From: Blastomussa wellsi
Taxonomy: Eukaryota; Cnidaria; Anthozoa; Scleractinia; Plerogyridae
Assembly (NCBI GenBank): GCA_947652115.1
Contig: OX393573.1
Span: 170,001 to 234,000, forward strand
Length of the DNA: 64,000 nt
Direction: 5' to 3'
In this document: positions 49,393 through 63,233 of the stretch, in pieces
How positions within the stretch are numbered: the first letter of the stretch is position 1
How the letters are laid out: each line of letters starts with the position of its first letter
Program-made: the position numbers and the translations under genes
Notes under the pieces: generated by a model
What the model was told of the DNA's origin: nothing
The model's database searches: none
Seen by the model: the letters and a program-made list of their open reading frames with translations, nothing else

Positions 49393-50696
49393 ATTGCATT
49401 TGCTGCAAGTTATGTTACTAGAAGTGTTTGAATTACCTTTTTGCAAGTTTCTCGGTAATCTCCTTCGATTCGACACGCTCTGCGTAAATATAGATTACTT
49501 CATAGAAAGTGCGACGTACGGATTTTTATTAACGAGTTGCAAAACGTTGGAAAACGAACGAGTGAGCGCAGCGAACGAGTGAGTTTTCCAAAGTTTTGCG
49601 ACGAGTGAATAATAATCCGTACAAAGCACTTTCTATGCTGTAATTTGTTTATTATATATAACGAGTACTCAACCATTGTAAAATTAAAGCGATTTTTCTA
49701 GTCTACAATTAAAGAGTTAAACGCAGCGCTACGAGGAAAACAAAGCTGCAAATGCATTCTGATGGCTTTCCAAGCGAGATCTCTTTTAAATAGAAAAGAA
49801 AAATTACGGCGGCGACAAGCTATCGTAAACAAGAACTTTATTTAAATAGCGGTATAAAACACACTGTGTTCATACTTTTTAAAAGAAAAGCTTTTGCTAT
49901 CGCATCGAGAAACGTCGCCATAAGTGAATCAACTACTGCGCGCAAATCAACTGGCGAATTTTTGAACAAAAGTTGTGATAACACAAGGAGTCGGTTCATT
50001 AAACAATAATTACGAAATCCATATTCAAAAGTGAAATATTTACTTTACCCTGGTGTTCCCAAGAGTGCTTGAATTTTCTTAGAACGTCCACGGCTGCGTT
50101 GTATCAAAGCTACAATGAAAGTCTTTCATTTCTTGGCTTTCCCTTATCGACATTTAGTTTGTCTTCGCTCCGCCTGGAGAATGATTTTAGCATTTCCATA
50201 TCATAACTGTGTTCTCAAGGTTTTGCTTGGCGTGTTTCTGATGGCTTTCCTTTCCATAAAGTTCTCAAAAGTACAAAATTTGTAGCCAAAACATAAACTG
50301 TCTTCGAGAGCTTGCAAACTTGCAGCGTGATGTTTTCACAACTTCGTTGGAAACCATTTGAATTCCCGCGCTCTGATTGGTTAGGTCGTTCTACTCTTGA
50401 TGTTGATTGGTTATATTTTTCAAATGTGGAGAAAGCTATACGCGAAGCTGATTGGACGTATCGCTTTTCTTACATGTGAAAATATAGCAGATATAGAATT
50501 CTACCTGCAAGGTTTATTACCTAAAATTGTCGCTATATATATAATAAAATATAATACTGAAACTCTTGGATGTAAACAATAACAAAGGCGTTGCTGACTT
50601 GGGACCTTTAACATGCACATGTTTAAGCAGCTGATAACTCTGAGTAGATGAAATGTTTATATCACCAGTTATATATTTAAACAACAGAGGACTTTT
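49393..50696. other. Intergenic, no gene recognised
   Basis: It contains a short inverted pair around 49530-49615 (GAGTTGCAAAACGTTGGAAA ... GTTTTCCAAAGTTTTGC) and nothing else that I can identify. Confidence 0.4.
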
Positions 50697-50853
50697 AACG
50701 TGTTTACATAGCCTCATCTAAACACGAGGGCGTTGGGCGTTTGGAAGAATTCGAGAGAATTATGCAAACCAGAGACACAGTCGAGGGTTTGCATAACTTT
50801 CCGGAGAATTCGTCCAAACCCCCGAGTGTTTAGATGAGGTTACGTAAACACGG
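50697..50853. mobile_element. Foldback MITE with CGTGTTTAC ends
   Basis: ACGTGTTTACATAGCCTCAT at the left and ATGAGGTTACGTAAACACG at the right are inverted, with inner inverted pairs TTTGG...GAATTC and GAGAATTATGCAAACC/GGTTTGCATAACTTT. Single related ends followed by CCAATGAGAGCG-type sequence are at 9105-9175 and 50925-50995. Confidence 0.85.
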
Positions 50854-51312
50854 GAAAAGTCCTCTGTTGCTTTGATAAAATATTTCTCAGAAATACGGGC
50901 GAAACTAAAACGTCAAAACCGTGTTTACATACTCTCACCTAAACACACATATCAACCAATTAGAGCGCGCGTAGTGTCTCAGTTGTTTTATAAATGTATA
51001 CAGTGAATTAAATATATATCCTCCGTTCATGCAATAGAGGAAAAGACTGACAATTAAATCTATTTTAATTTTTCCTTTCCAAACATTAGAGAAAGTTACT
51101 TTGAGTATTTGAAGGGGCATGACCTAGAAACTGACACGAGAAACCGACCTTTGTTCGGAAGGATTTTTCTAGATCCAAACGCCAAACTGACTTTTCACAA
51201 TCAATAATCATGCATATTTTCCTTACAGTCTATACGGTGGGTAAAAGGCCCTCAGTACCCGGTCCAGCTGATCAGCTGCATTTTTTAGTAAATCGTCTTC
51301 AGTAACACGCGG

Positions 51313-51594
51313 TTTGATCAACAAATGTTGAACGTTGTTGCGACTTGTTGAAACGGTTCAACACTTTTTGAGCAACAAATGTTGCGACTGGCGTTCAACA
51401 AATGTTGAGCAGTGTATCATGTGATGTTGAACGTTGAAATATGCCATTCACCATGTTGAACTTTGTTGAACGTTGTTAAACGAAAATAGAGCTTGGCACT
51501 ATTCCGTTCAACAAGTTGCGTTGGTTGAACGACTTGGGAAAACGAAAAAACGTTTCAACAAGTCGCAACAATGTTGAACATTTGTTGATCAACA
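51313..51594. mobile_element. Foldback element rich in GTTGAAC
   Basis: TTTGATCAACAAATGTTGAA ... GCGACTTGTTGAAACG at the left is inverted at 51550-51594. The interior repeats short GTTGAACGTTGTTG and CAACAAATGTTG words in both orientations, so almost the entire element is self-complementary. Confidence 0.85.
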
Positions 51595-51724
51595 AAAGTT
51601 GAAAGTTGCTGAACCATGTATTATTGGCTTTAGTAATTAATGAATACTCAGACAATTGCTAACCGGCAGATGAATGTTGAGACACGAGCAACAGCGAATC
51701 AGCAATTAAACAGCATTCTGAGTC

Positions 51725-51884
51725 CAGGGGCGGATCCAGGATTTTTCTTAGGAGGGGGTGCACCACTAAGGAATGACGTAACTGACGGGTGACGTAAGCA
51801 GAACACTAGTGATATTAGAAAGCCGCAGGTCATCCCAGGGAGGGGTGCACACCCCCCTGCACCCTCCCCTAGATCCGCCACTGG
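51725..51884. mobile_element. MITE with GGGGCGGATCCAGGATTT ends
   Basis: CAGGGGCGGATCCAGGATTT at the left and TAGATCCGCCACTG at the right are inverted ends. GAGTCCA flanks both sides (51719 and 51885), a likely target duplication. Confidence 0.8.
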
Positions 51885-51937
51885 AGTCCACGGAGCACAA
51901 CATCCATCCAAGGGACGCCAAGATCCTCGAATGTGGG

Positions 51938-52381
51938 ATTACCTTATTATAGGAATACAACGAAGCATGTTAACAACTCGAACAAAATTTACGCGTTATA
52001 AACTTAACGCGAATTTTCGAAAAGTGTATTTCCAGCAAGGTAGCCATACAAACTAGGGCATGAAATGGGATGACAAAAATGCGATAGATATTTTGCGCAA
52101 GAAAGTTGAAGAAGTGACTTATCCCCTCGGAGAAGACGATCGGTATACTGACGAATCGAAGGACATTTTAAAGTCAATATTAAATTAAGATGCGTCAACG
52201 GACTCTGACGGAAACGTAGATTAATTGTAACTTTGCTGATAAAAAGGTGTTTTAAAATAACGATGCTTTCAATCAACGTCATTTTAATTAACAATGAGGT
52301 AAATTAAGATGCATAAAATTAACGCAATTTTTTGAAATTCGCGTTAATTACATGCATTGTTAATTACCTATAATAAGGTAA
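51938..52381. repeat. Inverted-repeat element with TTACCTTATTATAG ends
   Basis: The left TTACCTTATTATAGGAATAC and the right CCTATAATAAGGTAA are inverted. AACGCGAATTT words recur inside both arms. It is probably another non-autonomous DNA transposon. Confidence 0.6.
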
Positions 52382-52389
52382 CAGTTGCA

Positions 52390-55300
52390 ACAAAAGGCTT
52401 TTCTCAGAATCGTGGCACTCCACTTTGGACAGCAACTCGGTAAACGAACGTAAAGCATTCCCTCGCGCTTACGTGCCCTTAATCCAAAATTGAGCGCGAC
52501 ACAAAAACAAACGGATTGGTAATGCGAGCACCAACGAACATCACTCGTTCTGACTTGTGAAGCTGAACAGAAGCCACCGAAAATTTAGTGAACTAAACCG
52601 AAATCGGATTAAAGCACCTTGTATTTAATGAGTAAAATTCAAGTCATATACAACCGCTGGGGCCGTGAGGGTGCGCTTGCTCATGTGGAGGGTTAGGTTG
52701 TAAGGATTTTTTGGACGGCAAAAGAAAATTAGGGCAAGGCAACGTGGGGGGATTTTTTGGGCAAATGGTTCACCGCCCCCAACCCCCCCCCCCCCCCCTC
52801 CGTTGCTAAAAGTTACCCGTACGCCCACGATAGCACGTCAGTTGTGACGACCTTTTCCAGTAGATCTCCAAATAACCTGGTTGAGTGAAAACTGTTGTTT
52901 CTGGCTGACTAAACAATCACCTCGATCAGTTTACTCTGTCTGTCGTCAGGCCGCCATACAACTAAACAGCCATTTAAGATGGAGCACGTACATTGTTCAA
53001 AGGAACGGACAATTATTTTTTGAGGGGGAGTTGGGCAATTACCAAAAAGAATTCCTTCACAAGAAGAAGCGCCGCCAGAAAATATCGTACAAAAGAAACA
53101 CACGGAGGAAATTATTGCCAGAAAAATTGCCCAGCCCCTCCCTTAAAATAATGGCTAATCTTGTGCTGAACCTTTTGATTGACTTGTCAACTGACTTTTT
53201 ACGTAATTTTGATGGCTTCCCAAACTTCTCGGCCAATCAAAGTAGAGCACGTGAAACTTAATTATTGCCATCCGGCTGAAAACATCTCGCAGTGGCAGGT
53301 GAGTCTGAAAGCGGCGCTAAGACACCGACTTTTAACTGCAATTATTATTTATCCACAGTCACACTAAGTATATACTACAGCGATTAATCAACGTTTGTTG
53401 GTTTCCCGTTTTGTTAGCGCAAGACAAAAGTAGAGCGGAAGTCTTGTATTCTGCGAGTAAGTGCGTATACGTGGCTGGCATATTTAGCTCGAATGATAAG
53501 GAAAATCTATTACTCGTTAATATGCACGGAGCGCTTCTATTCTAGATTGACATGATAATAGATCAAATTAAATGGTGCTGTCTGTCTGTTATGTAAATTT
53601 TCCCCAAGTATATCGAGGATTTTTCCGGGAATATACACGATTTTATTATTTCTTCATGGCTATATTTTTAACATCTTCTTCACCGCTATCAACTTACATT
53701 TAAAGTTGATCAGAACAGATCCCTGTGGAGCCGTATAACGGATCAGAAATTAAGTCACAGTGTGGTATTCAGAACTGTTGAGAGAGATTCGAACATTATT
53801 GTCCACGCGACTCATAAATGCCATGGAAAAGTTGCACGCGCGAGCTCAACTTTACAAAAGGATGTCTTTAAAACTTTGAGGCACTTTTCAAGGAACAATT
53901 TGTTTATGATACTGCAGCAGCCATTTCTTTGTTGTCAGTTATACAGAAATAAGTTGAACCTTAGTTGATATTAACCATCTCAGCTTCTTAACAGCTTCGT
54001 ATATCTTTGTTATATTATAATGTGCGAAGCAGATACAGCACTCCAGCTGTTTCAGCATAAGAGTACGGCCATTTTATTTTGCCAGAGGGGGGTGGGGGGG
54101 TGAACCAATTACCGAAAAAATTCTCCCTGGTTGTCCAATGTTGTTGTTTCTCATGTTCTCATGTTGTTGTTTCCCCCCCCCCCCTCCCATCCCGTACGCC
54201 AATGTGTTTCCGTATTTTTGTTGGTTGGAAGGATTGCCCAGTGATTTAGTTTTGAACTTTTTGTTAAATCAGAGAGGTGATATAAGTAAGGTAGTTTGAC
54301 ACCTTCAGATATCGGTTGGAAGATGAAAGTACATGTACAAATCCGTGGAGTTTACATATTGTTTTGCCTGGTCTGCATTATTAACAGTGTGTTATTAACA
54401 GTTCAATATTTCTACTAGACTGAATTACTTTTCAGTGCCATTTCTCGTTTCTTTTCCCACCCAAGTGTAAAACAAACTCAGTTGGTCCAGCTAACATGCA
54501 ATCTTTGACTGGAATTTATTTCCTTGATCTGTACAAAAGTGAAAAATACACATATATAATAAAATGGTGAACTTTCGGCTCAGTGTGAAAGGATAAGTTG
54601 ATAATTAGACCAACTCCCGCACTCGGCCCCGGCGAATCTGTAACCACTTCCATAGAAATTAGAATTCAGAACTGATATCTCGGAAAATACCCCCAACACG
54701 ATTAGCTTTCAAACAATTTTCATTCGAAAAGCATGGTGGAACGAGATGACGAAAAGTGCGTCAAGCAGTTCATCCCGAACCGTTCTTCCCACTCTCTAAG
54801 AAATTATCATTTTTCCTAGGCCTGTATCAGCCTGGATTTCACGGACCGTATCCTTAATTCCCTGGCTGTGTGTTGTCTTTTTGCGGGAACGCGCGACCAG
54901 AGTGCTGAGGTCTGAAACACTTAGGTTCTCAGTGACACTGTCGTCTGTGTTGTTGGAAAGTGAAACAAACTGAATTGCGTCTCGATCCAGGTTATCCGAC
55001 TGACATCACGTGGTTGTTTGTTTTAACTTTCAGCTCCTTTCCTAAGGGCACTGAAAAGCAATTTACCAGGCTATGTTGTCTCACGGTACCTTATTCACCT
55101 GTGGCGTGAGGCTCCAGATCAGAAGCTACCAGGGAGCCCGCTGTTTCTGAGCGCCTTAGTGTCAACGCTGCCCAGTTATTTTTACCTCGGCGACTCAAGG
55201 CCTGACGAAGAACTAACTGAACACGAGGCTCACTGAAATAATAAACTGAGTTGGTTTCAAGCCAGCTGAGGTATTGTTCAAACTGTCAATCAGTCGGCGT

Positions 55301-57300
55301 ATTTCAACTACCTCCACCGAAATATCACGTACTTATTTCACATTTGGTTTACAACCAAAGAAACTAGTCTGAAATATATATATCGAATATATACTCTGCA
55401 AAAACATTCTCTTTCTGTTTTGTAAATTGTTCCGCTCAAGAAATTAAAAGGCATAAATCTAGGAAATAAAAGGATAGAAAACAGGATTCATTGAAAACTA
55501 CAAGGATATATCATGGCCTACAGGCAATTTTTTCGCCTTTTTGTCCCGCTAAACGAAAATGACCAGAAGGCTATAAAAGAAAAATAAACCTTGATATAAA
55601 AATGTTAGTTCTCAAATAAATAAATTTAAATTTAAACTTGTTTAATTCTTGCTGTAACCGACAGCTCATAAAATAAACTGAAAAATATTTAATACTGAAG
55701 TCTAGCCGTGTGCTCTACAGGATAGCCACACGTTTCATTACGGTTTGATATGTTTTGAAAAAAGGTGAGCTTTTCATTTTGTTGAATGATCCAGAAAGCG
55801 ACTTAACTGAGGTACTTTTCCGGTTTGAACTTTTCCTTTCAATGATTAAGGCTCTTGTTATTTTAGTTCTGGAAATGCTGGTTTTTAATAATAGCAACGT
55901 TTTTGTTCAGAAATGAGAAGATCAGGGGCTTGCTGAATAAAACAAGACAGTGTCTTTTCAGGAAAAAACTTCACTACTGAAATCGACTGAAGACGAACCA
56001 CAGCATTGAACTACCAAGAACCGCGGCTGATACCAGATGAAACCGCCATGTTTTGTGCAACGCATTTAGCAATGGCTCGCCTGAGGTGGCTATTGCTAGT
56101 CACAGCTGGATATTAGCGAATCGCTGTGCGTCTCAGTTTCCACTGAATACGTGAAGGACGCCTCTGGACAACAAGGAAATGTACATTAACTTTTTTACAG
56201 CTGAGCAATCGAAATAAAAAACGTCGGGCGATCGGCGTAGTTAAAAATAAGATTAACATATGTTTTGCTGCCTGAATAGCAGTTGGCCTCCGGGCAAACG
56301 AATTCTGTGTCAACTCACGATTCTGTGGCCACAGGCGATAAATTTTAATGCCGATAATGGTTTCCTAGACCCTTCCGCGCGCAGACAATGGTTTTCCGGG
56401 TGACGGTCCCATCCACAGCTTACTCCCGATCGGCATTGCTATAAATGGTTTACCCAAGTCAATTGCAGTTACAAAGGTCATCATGATTAAAAACGTAAAA
56501 AGGAAATCTAGATCATTCATTAAATCGAAGGTAGCTGACTTTAATCTGGTAAAGAATGTGAGACTTACAGTAACGAAAATTTGTAGGACTGACCCTCTCG
56601 CCGAACCAGTATGATCGCATGTTACTGCGTGGCATAAATTACGGTTCGAGCTGTTCTGCCTCGAATGTATTCACGCTGGGTAGACCCATCAGAGATTAGA
56701 GCGGTGCTGTAGCTTAAGCTGTCTGCATTTCGCAATTATCGATTCAGTCATACAAAAATGAAACTGAATTTCACGGCGATAGCATACGTCAAAGGTTTGT
56801 AAGAAGATTACTTTGGAGTGATCGATTGCCATCATGAAAAAAATAAGTCTACGCCGGCGTTTTTTTCTAAAAGAACCGAGCAGAGCCGACAAAGTATTTT
56901 TATGTCCAGTTCAACATTGTTTCTGTTATTCATTGTAAACGGTGAAACTACTTCCGCTTAAAAATGTTCTGCGTCATTTCACGAAACCAAACCCAGTCAA
57001 GCTTAGCAAATTGTTACAATTCTTCCAATATTTAAGAGCATAAAAATCGAAAACGGCGCGCCCTTCAAGGTTAAACCCGAAAAAATTGTTCCTTCTTCAC
57101 TGAGTTTGAGTTAGCAATTGAATCTCTCGAGTTCTTCCGCAACACACAGAAAGTGCGAAAGCTTTTGTGTGGTTGAGTTTGCTTTGCACTTTCTGATGGC
57201 ACGCAACAAAGCGTGATGTATTTGCGATCGCGTGTTTCTCACCCGATGATGTAAACATGCCAAAATTAGTCAAAAGTGAAAACATCAAAATTGAATAAAG
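52390..57300. other. Intergenic, no gene recognised
   Basis: Nothing here supports a gene call. Poly-C tracts (about 52779-52797 and 54173-54187) and low-copy AT-rich sequence are visible. A - strand frame at 54796-55005 is open for 70 codons but is unsupported. Confidence 0.45.
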
Positions 57301-57628
57301 TGAGCATATATATCGCACCGAGTGTCAACTCAAGAGTCAACAAGTGTCTGGCGTGAACCAACCAATCACAAACCGATTTTTTCCTTTCCAGGTTCCTCCG
57401 AGCGCTTGTTCCTGTTGTCTCCACCAATCAGAGAACGCCTCTTCAGCTGCACGTGATCACTTGCGGGTTTTCCCAGCATGCTCTTCATTGAAGCCGGAAT
57501 TTCGAGCATTTGGCGCCTCGAGCTTTCAGTTTTGAAGAGAGTTGTTCGTCGCATGGCGGACGTTTATAGTTTTAAGCGATGTTTATAAGTTAAAAATCAG
57601 CTTTGTAACGCTCCAGGGACCTTGCGCG

Positions 57629-60600
57629 ATGGCAGCCAACAAAGTTGTCAATGGTATCGCGAGCCAGGTGGCCGAAGCGAAGAAAAGAATGACGAAAGAA
57701 GATGATGAAGGGTATAGTCTGTCAATATTACGCGCAAAATTCACGAAATTGTACTCGAAAATAATTTGTCATTTATTATGGGCGCCACATAAAGGGCTAA
57801 GAATTTTGTAGGTCTTAATTCTGAAGTATGCCTGCTGAGCTGTAGTGTGTGTTTAATCTTTTGTGGATATCTATGTGTGTTGTTACGGTTCATGCAACTC
57901 TTTACGAAAGCTTGTTTCGAATGCGTGGTGCGCCCCTGTCGTCTGAATCTTTACTTCACGACTTCCTTTCTTTTTTATTTCTCTTTCACAGCAAGCTCTT
58001 CGTGGGCGGACTCAGCTATGAAACTACCAAAGGTAACCTGATGTTTTTTGCTTTAAAATTTCCTATAAATAAGAAAATACCCAAGTTATAAATCTATTTT
58101 GAAAGTCTGTCGGAACCAGGTGTGAGAGAGTTGTTTACGAACTGCGGCGAACAATTCTCTTCCAATTTCAGAAACTTTGACGGACTATTTTAACACTTTT
58201 GGTGAAGTTATTGGCGTTGAAGTAAAGATGGATGCCTTAACGGGTCGTTCAAGGTTTGTGCAAGCTTTTGTACTTTGTTTGTGCTGTGTCGCCAAGACTT
58301 CAACTGAATTAAATGGAGAAGTACACTAGTTTTGTATTATTTTTTAGATCGACAATGTATTCTTTTGTAGTCGCCCCCACGTGCTCGATGTCTCTCAGTT
58401 TACATTTATAATGTATGGAGAAATCGGCTTCAGTGTTCACAGCTACGTGTTATAACACACGTTTTCTATTGTGTTTCTGTTTAATTTTCTTTACTCCTCG
58501 GAGAACTACTGCGAAGATTTTAGTCGACGTGCGAAAATAAAGCAATTGACCCGCTATAACAGGGAAAAGTCGAGTGATCTCGAACGAGACGGGTTCCTTG
58601 TCTTTATTTTAAACAATTCAAGTGAAAAGAACAGTCTTATAAAAGACCACCGGTGTCTTTATTTTCACGTTATAAACAGCCCCCTGGAGTGAGCCATTTT
58701 TCGCGGTCATTTTGTAGTCCAAACACATGCATGCATACAAGCACGACATTAGCGTGATCCAAAGACGATCGAGGAAAACTTTTGTTGGCGCCGAAGATCT
58801 TTGTTTTGACTGATTGAATATCCTACTTTTATATTTGGCGTCCCAGGTTATGATTGATATTTGGCGAAAGTGATCACATTTTTCATTCTGATGTGAACGG
58901 GAGAAAATTACACTTTTTCTTAAAGCTTTTAGTGATCGTATAATTTATGATCATTCTTGTGTGATTACCGTGAGAGACAGGTCTCTGAAACTGACACTAT
59001 CGTATTCACATAATTTATTGTTTGTTTTCGTTCATTTCAGGGGTTTCGCATTTGTACAGTTCAAGGATCCGAAACAAGCAAACGCGGTATACACATGCCT
59101 CTGTAGTTTTGTGATAGTTCTGCTTATGAATAGCTAAAAAGGGCAAGTTCATGAAAACTCTTGGACAAACAATGTCGCGAGCTAAATATTAAATAATGGG
59201 TGAAATGTTGCGCCAAGAGAGCAGTGCCCAAGTCCCTAATGGCTTATGCACTGAAAGCTGTTTACAGGTTTTCCTTTAGACACGCACGAAACCAAACCTT
59301 CGCAGGTTATTGTCGATTAGCTAGGGTGCCTGAAATGGAACTAGAAGACACTATTTTTAAGTGCTCACTGACCAGTCACCTGATGACAAGATATCACAAC
59401 TATATATTAGGTTTCTCTGAAAAGAATAAATTGCTGATCTATGTCACTGTTGGTTGCTCTAGCCAATCAGGGAAGTCTATTTCCATCATTATATTGAGTC
59501 ATGAATATCAGCAGTACTAATCGAGCAGAATTTGCGAGAATGTATTTTCTTGAATGTTCTTTCATTATTTTGAAAATAATCCAAAATAATGCAGCCCACT
59601 GCATATGACAACATTAGAAATCGAATAAGAAAACAAATATTCAACATTTTCAATATGAAAAGTGCTGTAATTGGTTGCATGACGAGCAAGGAAAACAAGC
59701 TAAGCTATCTTATTAATAAATATGAGGCTTTCATGTGCTTGAAATGCACTCATTTAGGTCGTGTCACGTTGCTAGTGAACTTTCATTTCAAAAGCAAAAC
59801 TTGTGGTTCAGCTCAGAATTACTACATAAAAAATGTAATCGTTTCTGTATAAATTACCAGAGGGCATAGTAAGTAAGTCTATACAGATAATTGCATCTGC
59901 ACTGTTTTGGATATAAGAAAGTGTTTTCTTATGGGAGCATCAGAAAAGAGACAATTTTGCAACTAATATCAAGATGAAAAGTTTCAAATTAAACAGGAAG
60001 TGCTGGTCGACATTGTGTGACGAGGAAGGTTGTGAAAGTGTTGCACTGAATACTTAATGACAAAAACTTGAATTATATAGCATAAATAAGGATGTTGACC
60101 CATGTCTTATGTAAAGAAATTTGTTAGGATATTTGCAGCAGATATATTTTTTGTGTTAGTCCTTTATTTTAGACCAGTTAAATTTTTGTTTCACATTTAT
60201 TATGTAAAGGTAATTTGTATGCTTAGTGTAAATAATTATAATTATAATATCTATTATGTATTTCCAGAAAATATCCATACCCTTCCCACAGAGGTTTTTT
60301 GGGTTTGCACCCCTCCCCCCTCTGGAGTTTCTGTTCCAAGGGGTCATTTCGAGACCCCCCACCCCCTACGTATTTCCGTAATTTTTAAACATGGACCACT
60401 CTACCCCTAGGAAAATCCAAATGGTGTTTTTCTTTAAATAACGAAGACTTATTATAACAACTCGTTTAATTTATGTAAATGCCGTAACAGTTTATTGATG
60501 TATAGTATAACTTCTATCTCCCTTTTACCAATACTTTGTATTCATGTGTACACGATACTGTTCAGATACTTTTATATGACTAGTTACTGCACTTGAAGGA

Positions 60601-63233
60601 ATTGGTTTGAAGCCATGCCATCTTGCTTACAAAAGGAAACAACACAATTTTGTTATTTACAGTTGGGTTAATTTGTTTTTTCTCCACCCACAAGTTGCTT
60701 GATAGCCGATTAATGTTAATCTGGATTACAAGCTGATGTCTTAATCCTCTTCTCTACTGAATGTGCTGTAAATTAAAACAAATTCAGTGCTGGGAATTAA
60801 AAGAACTAAAAAATGAAACAAATTAACAAAATTTGCAAATGTAATTATATCAGAATTATGCTTTGATGGCAAGTGCAGTAGTTAAAATGCTAAGACACCG
60901 TTTTTTGACGCTAGCTGAAGTCAGGTGATGTTGTCATTCAATCTTTATATCGGTTATGCAGTGTATGAGTGGTTGCCAGAAATAAAATTAGTCAGCAGGT
61001 TTTATCTTTACTTTTTGCATCATGGTTTGATAAGCACTTGACAAGGGTAGAGACTATTGCAGCCTGGCAAGTTAAATTCTCTAGCAGCTTACTTAAGTAT
61101 ACATTGATTATGTACTTAGAAAGAGAGTTTTTAACCTTCCCGAACGGGATATTTATACAATTATCTTGTTCAGATTTGATAGTTTTCAAGCATACATGTA
61201 CTGCTAATGTGGTTAAGTGAAATAAAAATGTTTCTTATTACTTTAGGTCTTGCAGCATCAAGGACCTCATTTATTAGATGGAAAAACTGTAAGTTGAATA
61301 CTGGTGATTATTTAAGGTCTGTTGTAAAGCTATAATATGTTGTATTAATCTTTATTTTAATTTTCCAGTCAGTTGTGCTTTTGATATATTGTTTGTTTTT
61401 CCATATCATGTCAAGTTGTATTTTCCGAGAGTCTTGTTTGTGGTGAAATTATGCATAGTTACTTGCATATCACTACCTTATCGCAAGAATAAGCATGCTT
61501 GTTTTTGGGAATATTTAACCTTTAACATGATTGATATGTTTAAACATTTCAGGTGATTGATAACATGTGATTACCCAGTGTCTCAATAGCAACACTAATG
61601 ATTTAGAGATTTATATTGTGCAGTTTTCGTGACAAGATGATCAACTGCATTATTTCTCAGCTATCAATTTAAATTCTAGCTATGTTTCACCTATTACTAA
61701 TGGATCATGTCCTTAACTTTAACAAATATTTTTCTCAGCTGAACAGTTCAACTCGCAACTCGCCAAACATTTAACGATTGGGCCACCCTCTATAACCATA
61801 TCACATTCATGACTTGGCCCATAGAGCACTTTTGATTAATTTCTGTACTAGAATTTGTTGCAGCTTGTAGCTTTCATGTTGCTTGTGGTGCTTTCCTAGA
61901 TAAGCTATTTGTCATAAGTAGGACTAAAATGTTATGTTTTGTATATCCTACCCATATGTATAGTTGACACATTTATTGACCATAATTGCACAGTGGCAGA
62001 TGGCATCTCTTGTTTAACATGCTTTGTAAAGACAGTTATTATTTGCATATTTTCAGAACAATAGAATATAGATATCGTTCACAGGCAAATTATCAACTTT
62101 TGTTATCATGTTGTGGCATTGAGTAAATCTGGATCAGATCGCTTATTGGATCATGCCCTTGATGGAATCAGTGCTTTATACAGTCGCAGTGGCATATAAT
62201 TGATCATCTTTATTAGAAATTATTAATTAATTAAATATTACTATTTTGCAGGTTGATCCCAAGCCAGCAGCACCTATAAACAAGGTATGTTGGTTTTGAG
62301 TCTACGAATATCACAATTGTTTCTTATCTGAAAGGTATTTTTATATAAAATTATATACTATGTAAGGGTTTAACAAATATTTCTGACCAAATTTGACCCT
62401 GAGCAAGTGGCATACAAAAATCAATTGCCTGGCAGGATGAGGTGGTTGTCCCATATCACAGCTGGTAGAAGTCTGGCAATTGAAGTTGGGCAAGACCAGT
62501 TTGTGCAATATATTTAAGGTGCCTACAAGTGAGGGGACATAATGCAGTGACATGAAGCAGTGCCAAAATGACGTGTTCTTCACATGCAGGGGACATGTAG
62601 CAGGGACGTGTTGTGAGAACATGTAGCAGCGTCATAATCACAATACATACACACACGAAAATGGAGTGACAACATCGAATCCCTGCAACATTTTGTCCCT
62701 GTAATATGTTGCACAAAGTTCAACATCGTATGAACAACACATGATTTTATCGCTGCTACATGTCTCTGAGACATGTCCATACGTCATGTCCCCTCGTGTG
62801 TAGCTAGGCACCTTTAGGAGGCAAAATTAAAGACAAACAAATAAAGACATGGCATTATGAATTACATTGCTTTTAAAAAATGTTATTTAAATAAACTTGG
62901 GTCACAGAATGTGTACAGGTGTATCTTTTTTCACTAAGAGGTTTGATTACTTTGCTTCTGGATCTAAAGCAACAGGCTCCGTGGGTGGCAAACATTTGGC
63001 CATTTACAGTAAGACCAAACTTTTAAAGAAAATAATGAACGTAAACCAAATGACCCTCCTTGGCTGCAGGAGTATGGATACTTTCTGAACAACACATTTC
63101 AATCTACCTCACACGGGCATCTTGTTCTTTTCAGCCACCACATTTGAGAGTAAAGAAAATATTTGTAGGAGGTCTTAACCCTGAGACTAGTGAACAGCAG
63201 ATTAAAGATTATTTTGGTTCACAGTATGCACTG
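57629..63233 (+). CDS. hnRNP A/B/D-type protein with two RRMs (3' end outside window)
   Basis: RNA-binding protein that packages and controls splicing, stability and transport of mRNA. Seven exons join in frame: 57629-57711, 57992-58032, 58172-58253, 59041-59086, 61247-61288, 62252-62284 and 63135-63233. The start ATG at 57629 (MAANKVVNGIASQVAEAKKR) follows TTGCGCG. RRM1 has RNP2 as KLFVGGLSYET and RNP1 as RGFAFVQF, with TDYFNTFGEV between. A linker VDPKPAAPINK leads to RRM2, which opens with KKIFVGGLNPETSEQQIKDYFG. The order and the SEQQIKDYFG helix fit the HNRNPAB/HNRNPD/HNRNPDL group, less well Musashi. RRM2 is cut after its first helix, and the remainder plus the Gly-rich tail must lie to the right. 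All introns are GT-AG. Confidence 0.88.
62514..62816. mobile_element. Foldback MITE with TAAGGTGCCTA ends
   Basis: TTTAAGGTGCCTACAAGTGA with GGGGACAT at the left and ATGTCCCC ... TAGCTAGGCACCTTTA at the right are inverted. The interior repeats GGGACATGTAGCAG and CTGCTACATGTC words. It lies in intron 6 of the hnRNP gene. Confidence 0.85.

Noticed and set aside
54796..55005. - strand 70-codon frame ending QADTGLGKMIIS, with acceptor-like sequence
   Set aside because: It looks mildly protein-like, but no partner exon fits in phase and no family is recognised; the length is within chance expectation.
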